The position numbers and the translations under genes were made by a program. From Allofustis seminis DSM 15817 (GTDB lineage Bacteria > Bacillota > Bacilli > Lactobacillales > Carnobacteriaceae_A): DNA of 64,000 nucleotides. The notes below the pieces were generated by a model, which worked only from the letters and a program-made list of their open reading frames with translations, was not told the DNA's origin and searched no databases. The stretch lies in NCBI RefSeq assembly GCF_000374325.1, contig NZ_KB894082.1, positions 1 to 64,000 of the forward strand, written 5' to 3'. Below are positions 55,977-64,000 of this stretch, piece after piece. The number at the start of each line of letters is the position of its first letter. Position 1 is the first letter of the stretch.

Positions 55977-56007
55977 ACAGGTGGAATGTTTTCCATCTGT
56001 TTTTTTA
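55977..56007 (+). terminator. Terminator after the ytmP-like gene
   Basis: ACAGGTGGAA pairs with TTCCATCTGT with one G-U pair, followed by T residues. Confidence 0.88.
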
Positions 56008-56054
56008 TTTAAGATGCCAAAAGTGCTAGGATGATATGTGGCAAATAGTTCCAA

Positions 56055-56090
56055 TAAAAAAACTCCCTACTCATTTGAACGGTAGGGAGA
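56055..56090 (-). terminator. Minus-strand terminator of the split PepSY-type gene
   Basis: Read on the minus strand, CTCCCTAC pairs with GTAGGGAG across an 11-base loop and is followed by seven T. It lies about 30 bases after the stop codon of the downstream reading frame (56120), so the transcript reaches past the frameshift. Confidence 0.88.
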
Positions 56091-56119
56091 GCATATCTTA
56101 AAATTTCAATACTATTTTA

Positions 56120-56347
56120 TTATACTTTATAAATGTTCATTAATGTCCCAGTGTGCGCATCTGCGATAAACTCGTATTGAACGGGTTCACCATCTTCCAA
56201 ACGAGTAATGCCGCCATAATACACGGACGTATGGTAAGCATAACGATCCCAAGGGGCTGTGGTCATCTCGATCCAACTGCCTTCAATGGGGCCATCTTCT
56301 TTGAATGCTTTTTTTACGGTAGCGAGGACATGATCAGGATTTACGCT
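56120..56347 (-). pseudogene. C-terminal PepSY-like part of a split gene, reached by a -1 shift
   Basis: The minus-strand frame encodes 75 residues with no start codon of its own near the beginning and reads on from the A10 run of the 56341-56664 gene. It carries DGPIEGSWIEM and YYGGITR and ends QYEFIADAHTGTLMNIY, patterns I associate with the PepSY-type small secreted protein family (COG5584), a neighbour of pepA in Lactobacillales. The reading frame is intact and the terminator follows it. A -1 slip at the A run would join it to the upstream frame in a protein of about 181 residues. Either the gene is a frameshift mutant, or it is expressed by slippage, or the assembly lost one A. Confidence 0.75.
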
Positions 56348-56664
56348 TTTTTTTTTGAAATAATTGCATGAAGCGCATATCCGAGGCCAAATGCAGCAAG
56401 TGTGCCTAGAATAATGCCTGCAATTTCCAAATTTTCTGTACTAACATCTGTTTTTGCAGCATCTGCGAGTTTTTCCCATGCATTTTTTTCTTCCGGAGTA
56501 AACTGATCTTTAATCTTTTCCCAAGTCGTTTTTTCGCGGAAAGGATTGACATCATTTGCTTTGTCTTTTAAATCTTCCCATTCGCTTGAAGCGGCTTGAG
56601 CAAAGCCGTCCCACTGATCTTTTGCTTTAGTTGCAATTTTTTCAGGTGTGCTTTTTTCAAACAT
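56341..56664 (-). CDS. N-terminal part of the split gene, single-span membrane protein
   Basis: The 107-residue frame starts at ATG with GGAGGTATAAAC upstream. The first 80 residues are hydrophilic with repeated Trp-rich helices (WDGFAQA, WEDLKDKAN, WEKIKDQ, WEKLADAA). A membrane segment (about 82-102, rich in Gly, Ala and Leu) follows. It ends KKKA with a stop just after a run of ten A. In related proteins I would expect the chain to continue into a PepSY domain, which is found in the -1 frame. If the shorter form is made, it is a membrane anchor without that domain. Confidence 0.7.
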   Translation of the reverse strand: MFEKSTPEKIATKAKDQWDGFAQAASSEWEDLKDKANDVNPFREKTTWEKIKDQFTPEEKNAWEKLADAAKTDVSTENLEIAGIILGTLAAFGLGYALHAIISKKKA

Positions 56665-56788
56665 GTTTATACCTCCTTTAGTTCGTCTTTAGTTTACCAC
56701 AGATGAGAAGAAAGCAATACTATTTAGTAAAAATCATTAGAAATTCCGCTCAAGCAAGCAGCAATTCCACAAAAAGAGAGATTTGTTG

Positions 56789-56794
56789 TATAAT
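56789..56794 (+). promoter_or_regulatory. -10 element of pepA
   Basis: A consensus TATAAT lies 33 bases before the pepA start. The -35 is weak (TTCCAC at 56765). Confidence 0.5.
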
Positions 56795-56827
56795 TAGGAT
56801 ATCAAAATTAAGAAAAGGGGAACTAAA

Positions 56828-57913
56828 ATGGAATTGACAACGGAAACACTTCGCTTAATGAAAAAATTTACTGAAGTCCAAGGCACGAGTGGTCATGAAG
56901 AGAATGTGCGCCGTGCATTTCGTGAAGAAATTGCACCATATGTCGATGAGATTCAACTTGATGGACTAGGAGGAATTTTTGGCATTAAAAAAGCCAAAGA
57001 TGAAAATGCTCCTGTTGTAATGGTTGCCGCTCACTTAGATGAAGTTGGATTTTTGGTAACAAATATTACTCCCCAAGGATTATTAAAAGTAACGCCAGTG
57101 GGTGGCTGGAATCCACTTGTTGTTTCATCACAGCGCTTTACATTGCAAACGAATGATCATGATTATCCTGTCGTTTCAAGCTCAATTCCACCACATGTCT
57201 TAAAAGGACAAAGCCCACAAACAAGTATCAATATTGATGAGATTTTATTTGATGCAGGATTTTCTTCAAAAGAAGAAGCACTTGAAATGGGTGTGCTGCC
57301 AGGAGATAGCATTGTACCAGATGTGAAATTAGTTGAGACAGCGAACAAAGAAAGTATCATTTGTAAATCATGGGATAATCGCTACGGCTTGACGATCATA
57401 ACAGAAACGCTTAAGCAACTGCATGGAAAAGATCTGCCATTCACTCTTGTGGCTGGGGCGAATGTTCAAGAAGAAGTTGGCCTACGCGGTGCTAAAGTGT
57501 CGACTCACAAATTCAACCCTGATGTTTTCGTTGCAGTTGACTGTGGTCCTGCCAATGATTTAACTGGAGATCCGACTGTATTTGGTAAATTGGGTGAAGG
57601 TGCTTTAGTGCGTATTTTTGATGCCTCTCATATTACATCGCGTCCAATGCGAAACTATCTCGTGGAATTAGGGAATAAAAATAATATCAATTATCAATTC
57701 TTCCTATCAAAAGGAGGAACAGATGCGGGGGCTGCTCACACATCTCAAGATGGTGTACCAAGTGTCGTGATTGGTATGGTGGCACGTTATATTCATACAC
57801 ATCAGACTCTCTTTAGAAAATCTGATTATCTAGCAGCTCGCGCGATGTTGGAAGCATTTTTAGTGAACCTAGATGCAGATAAAATTGCCGAGCTCCATTA
57901 TTTAAATGATTAA
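56828..57913 (+). CDS. pepA: Glutamyl aminopeptidase (M42 family)
   Basis: PepA removes N-terminal Glu or Asp from peptides in the cytosol. The 361-residue protein has the M42 metal ligands: AAHLDEVGF, the aspartate in SWDNRYG, VQEEVGLRGA with the catalytic glutamate, VDCGPAND, and the late histidine in GGTDAGAAHTSQ. AAAGGGG precedes ATG 56828. ytpR follows by 18 bases; the order pepA-ytpR is common in Lactobacillales. Confidence 0.94.
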   Translation: MELTTETLRLMKKFTEVQGTSGHEENVRRAFREEIAPYVDEIQLDGLGGIFGIKKAKDENAPVVMVAAHLDEVGFLVTNITPQGLLKVTPVGGWNPLVVSSQRFTLQTNDHDYPVVSSSIPPHVLKGQSPQTSINIDEILFDAGFSSKEEALEMGVLPGDSIVPDVKLVETANKESIICKSWDNRYGLTIITETLKQLHGKDLPFTLVAGANVQEEVGLRGAKVSTHKFNPDVFVAVDCGPANDLTGDPTVFGKLGEGALVRIFDASHITSRPMRNYLVELGNKNNINYQFFLSKGGTDAGAAHTSQDGVPSVVIGMVARYIHTHQTLFRKSDYLAARAMLEAFLVNLDADKIAELHYLND

Positions 57914-57931
57914 AAAGGAGTTTAGTAATTT

Positions 57932-58549
57932 ATGCTAGTAACAATTTACAATAATGATTCACTTGACGATTTATTAATTGTCTGTCTGCAACCAGATCAT
58001 TCATCATATCCAATTGTTGAAACGAAAGGCACGATTACCCGAATTGCTGCCGAGAATGATCCTGACAAGACGATCGGTTATAATTTCTTTCATGCTTCAA
58101 AATTGCTGAACTTAAAACAAAGTGGCAGCGTAACCTTAACCCAAGCTCAGGTAGATGTATTAAATGATGCATTGGCTGAAGCAGGATTTAAGAAAGAATT
58201 GGTGGCAGATGAACAACCTAAGTTTGTTGTTGGTTATGTTAAGGAATGTACACCACATGAAGACTCCGACCATCTTTTTGTTACGAAAACAGAAGTTGAT
58301 AATGGCGAAATTTTACAAATTGTTTGTGGTGCACCAAATATTGCAGCAGGTCAAAAAGTAGTCGTTGCCAAGCCAGGTGCCGTAATGCCAAATGGTTTAA
58401 TTATTTGGCCAGGACAGTTGCGTGGTGTATCAAGTCATGGCATGATTTGTTCAAGTCGGGAATTAGGGATTGAGCCTCAAGACCCATCCAAACGGGGGAT
58501 TCTTGTCTTATCAGAGCAGGCAGTTGTGGGGGAAGCATTTTCCTTGTAG
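57932..58549 (+). CDS. ytpR: YtpR family tRNA-binding protein
   Basis: The 205-residue protein has an N-terminal DUF4479 domain (about 1-90) and a C-terminal EMAP/Trbp111-type tRNA-binding domain (about 95-205). The latter closely resembles the N-terminal domain of PheT in this window, including IVCGAPN and GQKVVVAKPGAV. It probably binds tRNA non-specifically; the function is not established. AAAAAGGAG precedes ATG 57932. The next gene starts 31 bases after its stop. Confidence 0.93.
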   Translation: MLVTIYNNDSLDDLLIVCLQPDHSSYPIVETKGTITRIAAENDPDKTIGYNFFHASKLLNLKQSGSVTLTQAQVDVLNDALAEAGFKKELVADEQPKFVVGYVKECTPHEDSDHLFVTKTEVDNGEILQIVCGAPNIAAGQKVVVAKPGAVMPNGLIIWPGQLRGVSSHGMICSSRELGIEPQDPSKRGILVLSEQAVVGEAFSL

Positions 58550-58580
58550 TATGATTTAAAGGAGAAAGGAGGAGATAGAC

Positions 58581-59132
58581 GTGGATAAAAGAAAATACCC
58601 AAGCTTTTTTAAAAAGCATCCTGAAAAGGAACCAGAAATATTTTCGGTATCTTCTAAGCGTGGTACCCAAAAGACTCATGCGCAAGAACACATAGTCCAA
58701 AAGCAAGTACACTCTCCTTCTTTTTCTGATAATGAATCAATAAATGGCAACATGAATGGAACGGTGCAATCTCTTTTAAGCCACCGTTACCGCGGACGTT
58801 CGCTTCCAGCATATTTTAAGAAGCCAAAGCGACAATTTCCGCATGAAGCCATTCAACAAAAGCGCCAATTTTATGATGAACTTGTAGCGACTTTACATAA
58901 AAAGGCTGAAGATTATATATTATTTGAATCTTCTGGCGCACCGACACGTAGCGTGGAGCAGACGACACTTGAGGATTTTTCTGACACGCTCAAAAAAAGC
59001 GGACACTCCAAAGCGAAATCGCTGGCATCGCGTAAGAATTTATCAATTTCGCTCTCTGGCATTATGGAAGAAGAAACACGTAGCTTAGAGCATCAGCAGA
59101 AAAAACATTCATCACTATTTCCAAAAGATTAA
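58581..59132 (+). CDS. Small basic protein of unknown function between ytpR and murC
   Basis: The 183-residue protein is hydrophilic, basic and without membrane segments, with low-complexity stretches rich in Lys, Ser, Gln and His. It begins MDKRKYPSFFKK; a motif RGRSLPAYFKKP lies at about 68-79. No enzyme domain is seen. In B. subtilis and many relatives this slot holds SftA/YtpS, a FtsK-type DNA translocase, so the protein could be a remnant or replacement of the SftA N-terminal region; this is inference from position. GTG 58581 has AAAGGAGG upstream. It probably belongs to the pepA-ytpR transcript. Confidence 0.72.
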   Translation: MDKRKYPSFFKKHPEKEPEIFSVSSKRGTQKTHAQEHIVQKQVHSPSFSDNESINGNMNGTVQSLLSHRYRGRSLPAYFKKPKRQFPHEAIQQKRQFYDELVATLHKKAEDYILFESSGAPTRSVEQTTLEDFSDTLKKSGHSKAKSLASRKNLSISLSGIMEEETRSLEHQQKKHSSLFPKD

Positions 59133-59142
59133 AAGCGAACAC

Positions 59143-59172
59143 TACTCCTAAAAGCATTAGGGGTATTTGTTT
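59143..59172 (+). terminator. Weak terminator before murC
   Basis: TACTCCTAA pairs with TTAGGGGTA (one G-U) across a 5-base loop, with an interrupted T tail. Confidence 0.6.
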
Positions 59173-59241
59173 GTAGAAAATTGTGTCTAGATACGCTATA
59201 GTGTAACAGATGAAGAATAAGAAAGATGAGGTCAAAACAAA

Positions 59242-60573
59242 ATGAATGATGATACGACTTACCATTTTGTGGGCATAAAAGGCTCAGGTATGAGTGCATT
59301 GGCACTTATTTTGCATGATAAAGGATATAAAGTCCAAGGTTCCGATGTTGAAACATATTTCTTCACGCAACAGCGTCTTGAAGATGAGCAGATTCCAATG
59401 GCTACATTTTCGGCGGATAACATTCATAAAGGATTGACAGTGATTGCTGGCAATGCTTTTACAGATGACCATATTGAAATAAAAAAAGCACGTGAAATTG
59501 GACTGCCTGTCATTCGCTATCATGATTTTATCGGTAACTTTATTGAACAATTTACAAGTGTTGCTGTTACTGGTTCACATGGTAAGACTTCTACTACGGG
59601 ATTGTTGTCACATGTTTTGAGCTATATTGCACCGACAAGCTATCTTATTGGAGATGGGACAGGTAGTGGTGTAAAAGATGCACAATATTTTGCATTGGAG
59701 GCTTGCGAATATCGTCGTCATTTTTTGGCATATCGACCAGACTATGCGATTATGACGAATGTGGATTTTGATCATCCTGATTATTATCATTCATTAGAAG
59801 ATGTGTTTGATGCTTTTACTGAATTTGCACAACAAGTGAAGAAAGTTATATTTGCGTGCGGTGATGATGAATATTTAAGAAAATTGGAAGCACCTGTACC
59901 AATTGTCTATTATGGACTGGAAGATGGTAATGATTTCCAAGCAAAAAATATCGAACGCACAACGGAAGGCTCGAGTTTTGATGTATATCATCAAGGAGAG
60001 TTTTTATATCATCATGCGATTCCAACTTATGGCGATCATAATATAAAAAATGCATTGAGCGTGATTGCAGTGGCTTATCATGAACAGCTTGATCAGGCAG
60101 AAGTTGCTGAACATTTACAAACATTTTCGGGTGTAAAACGCCGCTTCAGTGAAAAAATAGTCGGCGATACAATTATTATTGACGATTATGCGCACCATCC
60201 AGCAGAAATCAAAGCAACATTGAGTGCTACCCGCCAAAAATATCCTGATCGACATATTACGGCAGTTTTTCAACCGCATACTTTTTCGCGAACGATTGCA
60301 CTGTTAGATGATTTTGGTGCAGCACTTGATTATGCTGATTCTGTTTATCTTTGTGATATCTTCCATTCGGCACGTGAACAAAGTGGTCATGTAAAAATTA
60401 ATGACCTCTTTGACTTACTTCAAAAAGGCAAAGCAATATTAAGTGAAGAAGATGTTTCGGCCTTACTTGAGCATAAAGGAGATGTCATCGTCTTTATGGG
60501 CGCTGGAGATATTCAGAAATTTGAATATGCTTTTGAGAAGCTACTCAGTCAAACTTTAAAAACTGTCCATTAA
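59242..60573 (+). CDS. murC: UDP-N-acetylmuramate-L-alanine ligase
   Basis: MurC adds L-alanine to UDP-MurNAc, the first step of the peptidoglycan stem peptide, using ATP. The 443-residue protein has the N-terminal Rossmann region ([11 protein letters not shown]), the ATP site [10 protein letters not shown], and the Mur-ligase blocks [19 protein letters not shown] and [13 protein letters not shown]. The length is normal. GAGG lies upstream of ATG 59242. A -10 like TATAGT (59197) is present. It follows the ytpR block as in B. subtilis (ytpR-sftA-murC). Confidence 0.97.
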   Translation: MNDDTTYHFVGIKGSGMSALALILHDKGYKVQGSDVETYFFTQQRLEDEQIPMATFSADNIHKGLTVIAGNAFTDDHIEIKKAREIGLPVIRYHDFIGNFIEQFTSVAVTGSHGKTSTTGLLSHVLSYIAPTSYLIGDGTGSGVKDAQYFALEACEYRRHFLAYRPDYAIMTNVDFDHPDYYHSLEDVFDAFTEFAQQVKKVIFACGDDEYLRKLEAPVPIVYYGLEDGNDFQAKNIERTTEGSSFDVYHQGEFLYHHAIPTYGDHNIKNALSVIAVAYHEQLDQAEVAEHLQTFSGVKRRFSEKIVGDTIIIDDYAHHPAEIKATLSATRQKYPDRHITAVFQPHTFSRTIALLDDFGAALDYADSVYLCDIFHSAREQSGHVKINDLFDLLQKGKAILSEEDVSALLEHKGDVIVFMGAGDIQKFEYAFEKLLSQTLKTVH

Positions 60574-60583
60574 TTAAAAAAGC

Positions 60584-60613
60584 AAAAAGGCTAGCCATCA
60601 GGTTAGCCTTTTT
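60584..60613 (+). terminator. Terminator after murC
   Basis: AAAAAGGCTAGCC pairs with GGTTAGCCTTTTT across a 4-base loop. Confidence 0.92.
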
Positions 60614-60629
60614 ATTATGGTCGGATTAA

Positions 60630-60638
60630 TGATAAACT
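60630..60638 (+). promoter_or_regulatory. Extended -10 promoter of polA
   Basis: TG-A-TAAACT lies 35 bases before the polA start. Confidence 0.45.
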
Positions 60639-60673
60639 AGAAGAAATGGACGGACTAAAAAGGAGATAGAGTC

Positions 60674-63325
60674 ATGACTGAAAAACAAAAAATGATGCTG
60701 ATTGATGGGCATAGCTTAGTATTTCGTGCCTTCTATGCATTATATCAGCAATTACAATCCATGCGTAATAAAAATGGACTGCATACGAATGCACTTTATG
60801 GCTTTCATAATATGCTTGAAAGTGTTATCGAGCGTGAACAACCGACACACATTATGGTCGCATTTGATGCCGGACGAACGACTTTTCGCCATGAATATTT
60901 TGACGATTATAAGGGAGGACGTGCGAGCATGCCCGCTGAATTAGCGGAGCAGATGCCTTATTTTAAGGAGATGCTTGATGCATTTGGAATCATGTACTAT
61001 GAACTCCCAAATTATGAGGCCGATGATATTATTGGTACGCTTGCACATCAAGCAGCAGCTAATGATTTTGAAGTCGTCATCCTTTCTGGAGATAAAGACC
61101 TTTTACAGTTAGCGGCTGAAAATATACGTGTTGATATTACGCGGCGTGGGGTACAGCAAGTAACGGCATATACACCCGCTGAAGTAGCGGAAGAATATAA
61201 CCTAAGCCCGTCTCAAATTGTGGACTTGCTTGGTCTGGCAGGAGATCCATCGGATAATATTCCAGGGGTCTCGGGCATTGGCGAAAAAACAGCCATCAAA
61301 TTACTAAAAGAATATGACACAATTGAAAATCTCTATCAGCATATTGCTGAAATGAAACCGTCCAAGCGAAAAGAAAATCTATTAAATGAAAAAGAAACGG
61401 CACTTTTATGCAAGAAGCTGGCAACCATTTTAGTAGATGCACCCGTGTCAATTCGCTTAGATCAATTAAAATATAAGGGCAAACATCTCGAGAAATTGGT
61501 CGATTTCTATCAAGAAATGGACTTTAATTCACATCTTAAAAAATTGGACACAAAGAGCCTATATGAAGATACACCAGATGCTGAACGTGCTAATTATAGT
61601 TGGTTAGATGAGATTTCTAAAGAACATCTACCAGAGCATGCAGCACTGCATATTGAGATAATGGATGAAGATTATCACAAAGAAGTGCCACTTGCTATTG
61701 CATGGGGAACGCAAGACTATATCTATGTGACATCCATCGAAATCGCACAACAATCAAAAAGCTTCGTTCAGTGGCTTTCAAATCCGCAAAAGCAAAAAAT
61801 TGTTTATGATTCCAAAGCATTATGGCTACTATTTGATCGCTACGGAATGCAAGTGGAAGGAGTGTCATTTGATACGATGCTAGCATCATATCTTTTGACA
61901 TCAGAAGATACATCAAAAGAATTCTATTTTGTGGCACAAAAATATGGTCTTACCCAGTTTCAGCCGAGTGAGAGTATCTATGGGAAAGGTGCTAAGCGGC
62001 AAATTCCAACTACTATGGAAAAAGTCTATCAATATGCCGCTGAAAAAATAGCTGCACTGAATGCATTACAACCAAAATTGCAAGAAGCACTAGTAGCTAA
62101 TGAACAGCTTAATCTTTTAGAAACACTCGAGATGCCACTTGCAAGAATACTTGCAAAAATGGAAAAAGAAGGCATTAAAGTAGATCCTCACGTATTAAAA
62201 CAGTTGCAAAAAGAATTCGGAGCTCGCCTCCAACAGATTGAAGAAGCAATATATCAAGAAGCTGGGGAAAGATTTAATATCAATTCACCTAAGCAGTTGA
62301 GTGAGATCTTATTCGAAAAATTAAATTATCCTGTCATTCGTAAGACAAAAACTGGCTATTCTACAGCACAAGATGTTCTTGAAAAATTGGCAGCACATGC
62401 TCCTATTGCGCAATATATTCTCGACTACCGCGGTCTTTCCAAAATCCAATCAACCTATATTGATGGCATGCTAAAAGTTATTGACAAAAAGACATCACTC
62501 GTTCATACACGTTATCAGCAGACTGTCGCAAGAACGGGACGGCTTAGCTCAAAAGATCCTAACTTACAAAATATTCCGATTCGTCAAGAAGAAGGACGCA
62601 TGATTCGCAAAGCATTCCACCCTAAGCGTGAGGGGTGGGAACTTTATTCGGCGGATTATTCGCAAATTGAGCTCCGCCTTCTCGCCCATATTTCTGGAGA
62701 TGAACATATGCTCAAAGCCTTCCAAGATGGCGAAGATATTCACTTGAGTACGGCCATGCGCATTTATGGCAAAAATGCCGAAGATATTACACCGAATTTG
62801 CGTCGCGATGCAAAAGCCGTTAACTTTGGAATTGTTTATGGCATTAGTGATTATGGCTTGTCAGAGAATTTGGGAATTTCTCGAAAAGCTGCTAAGAATT
62901 TAATTGACACTTATTTTGAGCGCTATCCTGGTGTAAAAAAATACATTGAGACCATTATTCGTGAAACGAAAGAAAAAGAATATGTCGAAACACTTTATGG
63001 TCGCCGCCGTTATTTACCTGACATTAATAATCGCAATTTCAACTTACGTTCATTTGCCGAACGTGTTGCAATGAATACACCTATTCAAGGAAGTGCCGCC
63101 GATATTATAAAGATGGCAATGATTGCGGTAAGTAATCGAATGGAGCGTGAAGCACTACGTTCCAAAATGTTGCTGCAAGTGCATGATGAATTAATTTTTG
63201 AAGTTCCTCAGGATGAAAAAGAAGCGCTTGTAACACTTGTTAAAGAAGAAATGGAGCATATTGCCGATTTGAATGTACCACTCAAAGTTGACGGTGGCTT
63301 TGGCAAAACATGGTATGAATTATAA
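60674..63325 (+). CDS. polA: DNA polymerase I
   Basis: Pol I fills gaps and removes RNA primers in replication and repair. The 883-residue protein has a 5'-3' exonuclease domain (about 1-290, with DGHSLVFRAFYAL, DADD-like NYEADDI and a GVSGIGEKTA helix-hairpin-helix). A 3'-5' exonuclease-like domain follows that lacks the expected catalytic DXE residues. The polymerase domain has DYSQIELR, the O-helix region RRDAKAVNFGIVYG and VHDELIFE. AAAAAGGAG precedes ATG 60674. mutM follows after 184 bases, as in B. subtilis. Confidence 0.97.
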   Translation: MTEKQKMMLIDGHSLVFRAFYALYQQLQSMRNKNGLHTNALYGFHNMLESVIEREQPTHIMVAFDAGRTTFRHEYFDDYKGGRASMPAELAEQMPYFKEMLDAFGIMYYELPNYEADDIIGTLAHQAAANDFEVVILSGDKDLLQLAAENIRVDITRRGVQQVTAYTPAEVAEEYNLSPSQIVDLLGLAGDPSDNIPGVSGIGEKTAIKLLKEYDTIENLYQHIAEMKPSKRKENLLNEKETALLCKKLATILVDAPVSIRLDQLKYKGKHLEKLVDFYQEMDFNSHLKKLDTKSLYEDTPDAERANYSWLDEISKEHLPEHAALHIEIMDEDYHKEVPLAIAWGTQDYIYVTSIEIAQQSKSFVQWLSNPQKQKIVYDSKALWLLFDRYGMQVEGVSFDTMLASYLLTSEDTSKEFYFVAQKYGLTQFQPSESIYGKGAKRQIPTTMEKVYQYAAEKIAALNALQPKLQEALVANEQLNLLETLEMPLARILAKMEKEGIKVDPHVLKQLQKEFGARLQQIEEAIYQEAGERFNINSPKQLSEILFEKLNYPVIRKTKTGYSTAQDVLEKLAAHAPIAQYILDYRGLSKIQSTYIDGMLKVIDKKTSLVHTRYQQTVARTGRLSSKDPNLQNIPIRQEEGRMIRKAFHPKREGWELYSADYSQIELRLLAHISGDEHMLKAFQDGEDIHLSTAMRIYGKNAEDITPNLRRDAKAVNFGIVYGISDYGLSENLGISRKAAKNLIDTYFERYPGVKKYIETIIRETKEKEYVETLYGRRRYLPDINNRNFNLRSFAERVAMNTPIQGSAADIIKMAMIAVSNRMEREALRSKMLLQVHDELIFEVPQDEKEALVTLVKEEMEHIADLNVPLKVDGGFGKTWYEL

Positions 63326-63509
63326 ACCAGTTCCATCAGTGCATATGTTTTTTATTTACCAAAATTGCTCATATTGTATCCATATGAAGAAGTGGTGAAT
63401 TTATGACGGATAGATGTGCCACTGACGGATCTTTCAATAAAAAGAGATATATTATAGTATTAATTTCTCAAAAGAAGTATGACCAAAATTTTAGACTGGA
63501 GGGGAGATT
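63326..63509 (+). other. polA-mutM intergenic region
   Basis: The 184-base gap has a -10-like TATAGT (63453-63458). TGACGGAT occurs twice (63404-63411 and 63423-63430), and an AGTGG/CCACT inverted repeat (63391-63395 and 63418-63422) surrounds the first copy. No clear terminator follows polA. A 42-codon frame starting at 63403 lacks convincing support as a gene. Confidence 0.4.
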
Positions 63510-64000
63510 ATGCCAGAATTACCAGAAGTAGAAAATGTGCGTGCAGGACTGGAAATGCGACTGACAGGCAGAACAATCGAAAAGGTAGAAGTGTATTGGG
63601 ATAATATTATTGCCTCTCCTGCTATTGATGAATTTTGTGAACGATTGAAAGGGCAACAGTTTGAGCGGATTGAACGCCGCGGCAAATTTTTATTGTTTTT
63701 TCTAACGGATGTGGCAATTTTATCGCATTTGCGCATGGAAGGGAAATATCAAATTGTTCCGCATGCTACACCTCGTACCAAGCACACGCATGTTATTTTT
63801 CATTTAGATTATGAGGATGATTTACGCTATTTAGATGTACGGAAGTTTGGACGTCTATCATTAGTAGAGAAGTCAAACATTTATCAACATCCCTCTCTAC
63901 AAAAGTTAGGACCTGAACCAACAGATGAGGCGCTGTCAGTATATGCGATGCAACAATTTCTAAAATCGCGAACGAAGTCTATTAAAGGAGTGCTTCTTGA
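63510..64000 (+). CDS. mutM: Formamidopyrimidine-DNA glycosylase, start only
   Basis: MutM (Fpg) removes 8-oxoguanine and other oxidised purines from DNA. The frame starts MPELPEVENV, with the catalytic Pro and Glu directly after Met, and contains the catalytic lysine region RRGKFLLFFL. VRKFGR follows. About 163 of roughly 275 residues are in the window, and the zinc finger is beyond it. GGAGGGGAG precedes ATG 63510. The pair polA-mutM is common in Firmicutes. Confidence 0.94.
   Translation, partial: MPELPEVENVRAGLEMRLTGRTIEKVEVYWDNIIASPAIDEFCERLKGQQFERIERRGKFLLFFLTDVAILSHLRMEGKYQIVPHATPRTKHTHVIFHLDYEDDLRYLDVRKFGRLSLVEKSNIYQHPSLQKLGPEPTDEALSVYAMQQFLKSRTKSIKGVLL

Noticed and set aside
59231-59237. 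CtsR operator (GGTCAAA) just upstream of murC
   Set aside because: Only one heptad is present; CtsR needs a tandem repeat with a 3-base spacer.
63403-63531. A 42-codon frame starting ATG ACG GAT before mutM
   Set aside because: It overlaps the -10 of mutM and its ribosome binding site, and runs into mutM. Composition gives no sign of coding.

Overview
The window is an ordinary chromosomal segment of a low-GC Gram-positive bacterium of the order Lactobacillales. The support is a SUF operon in the order sufC-sufD-sufS-sufU-sufB, a metK leader of the SMK (SAM-III) type, a T-box in front of pheST, a DUF2969-like gene, and B. subtilis-like gene blocks (ymfF/H-pgsA-recA-rny-mutSL; ruvAB-queA-tgt-yajC; yhaO/N/M-prsA-hit-ecsAB). 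Within the order the family is uncertain; Aerococcaceae or Carnobacteriaceae are guesses. I see no insertion sequence, prophage, CRISPR array or integron. Nearly all genes are on the plus strand.

Layout. 1-1333: the tail of an rRNA operon (5S) and 13 tRNA genes ending in a terminator. 1.4-3.2 kb: thioredoxin-like protein, DUF2969-like protein, YihY/BrkB membrane protein. 3.2-8.8 kb: SUF Fe-S assembly operon plus ridA. 8.8-14.8 kb: CopB-type copper ATPase, a coiled-coil/M23 cell-wall hydrolase, a SpoU-family RNA methyltransferase, a 2-hydroxyacid dehydrogenase and an HD protein. 14.8-20.2 kb: T-box-controlled pheST, a MalY/PatB aminotransferase, tRNA-Glu and tRNA-Phe. 20.2-26.6 kb: an unrecognised polytopic membrane protein (minus strand), metK under an SMK box, the M16 pair yfmF/yfmH, a RodZ-like protein and pgsA. 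26.6-43.5 kb: genome maintenance and RNA metabolism (recA with a LexA box, rny, mutSL, msrB, ruvAB, queA-tgt, yajC, a ComN-like gene, dinB, a YtoI-like regulator, nrnA). 43.5-56 kb: class A PBP, YlbF/YheA-like protein, yhaO-yhaN-yhaM, prsA, yhaH-like and hit (minus strand), ecsAB, ytmP-like. 56-64 kb: a frameshifted PepSY-type gene (minus strand), pepA, ytpR, a small unknown gene, murC, polA and the start of mutM, which runs off the window.

The content is mostly housekeeping: translation, Fe-S supply, SAM synthesis, DNA repair and recombination, cell wall and protein secretion. Regulation can be read directly at several points: T-box (Phe), SMK box (SAM), LexA box (recA), a possible CopY-type operator (copB), and more than twenty intrinsic terminators.

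The least conventional parts are these: an A10 homopolymer at 56347-56356 that splits a membrane/PepSY gene in a way a -1 slip would repair; a small basic protein sitting where many Firmicutes carry the SftA/FtsK translocase between ytpR and murC; and a long recA-rny spacer with an inverted repeat, a promoter and a hairpin but no convincing ORF. I did not find a clear new multi-gene system.
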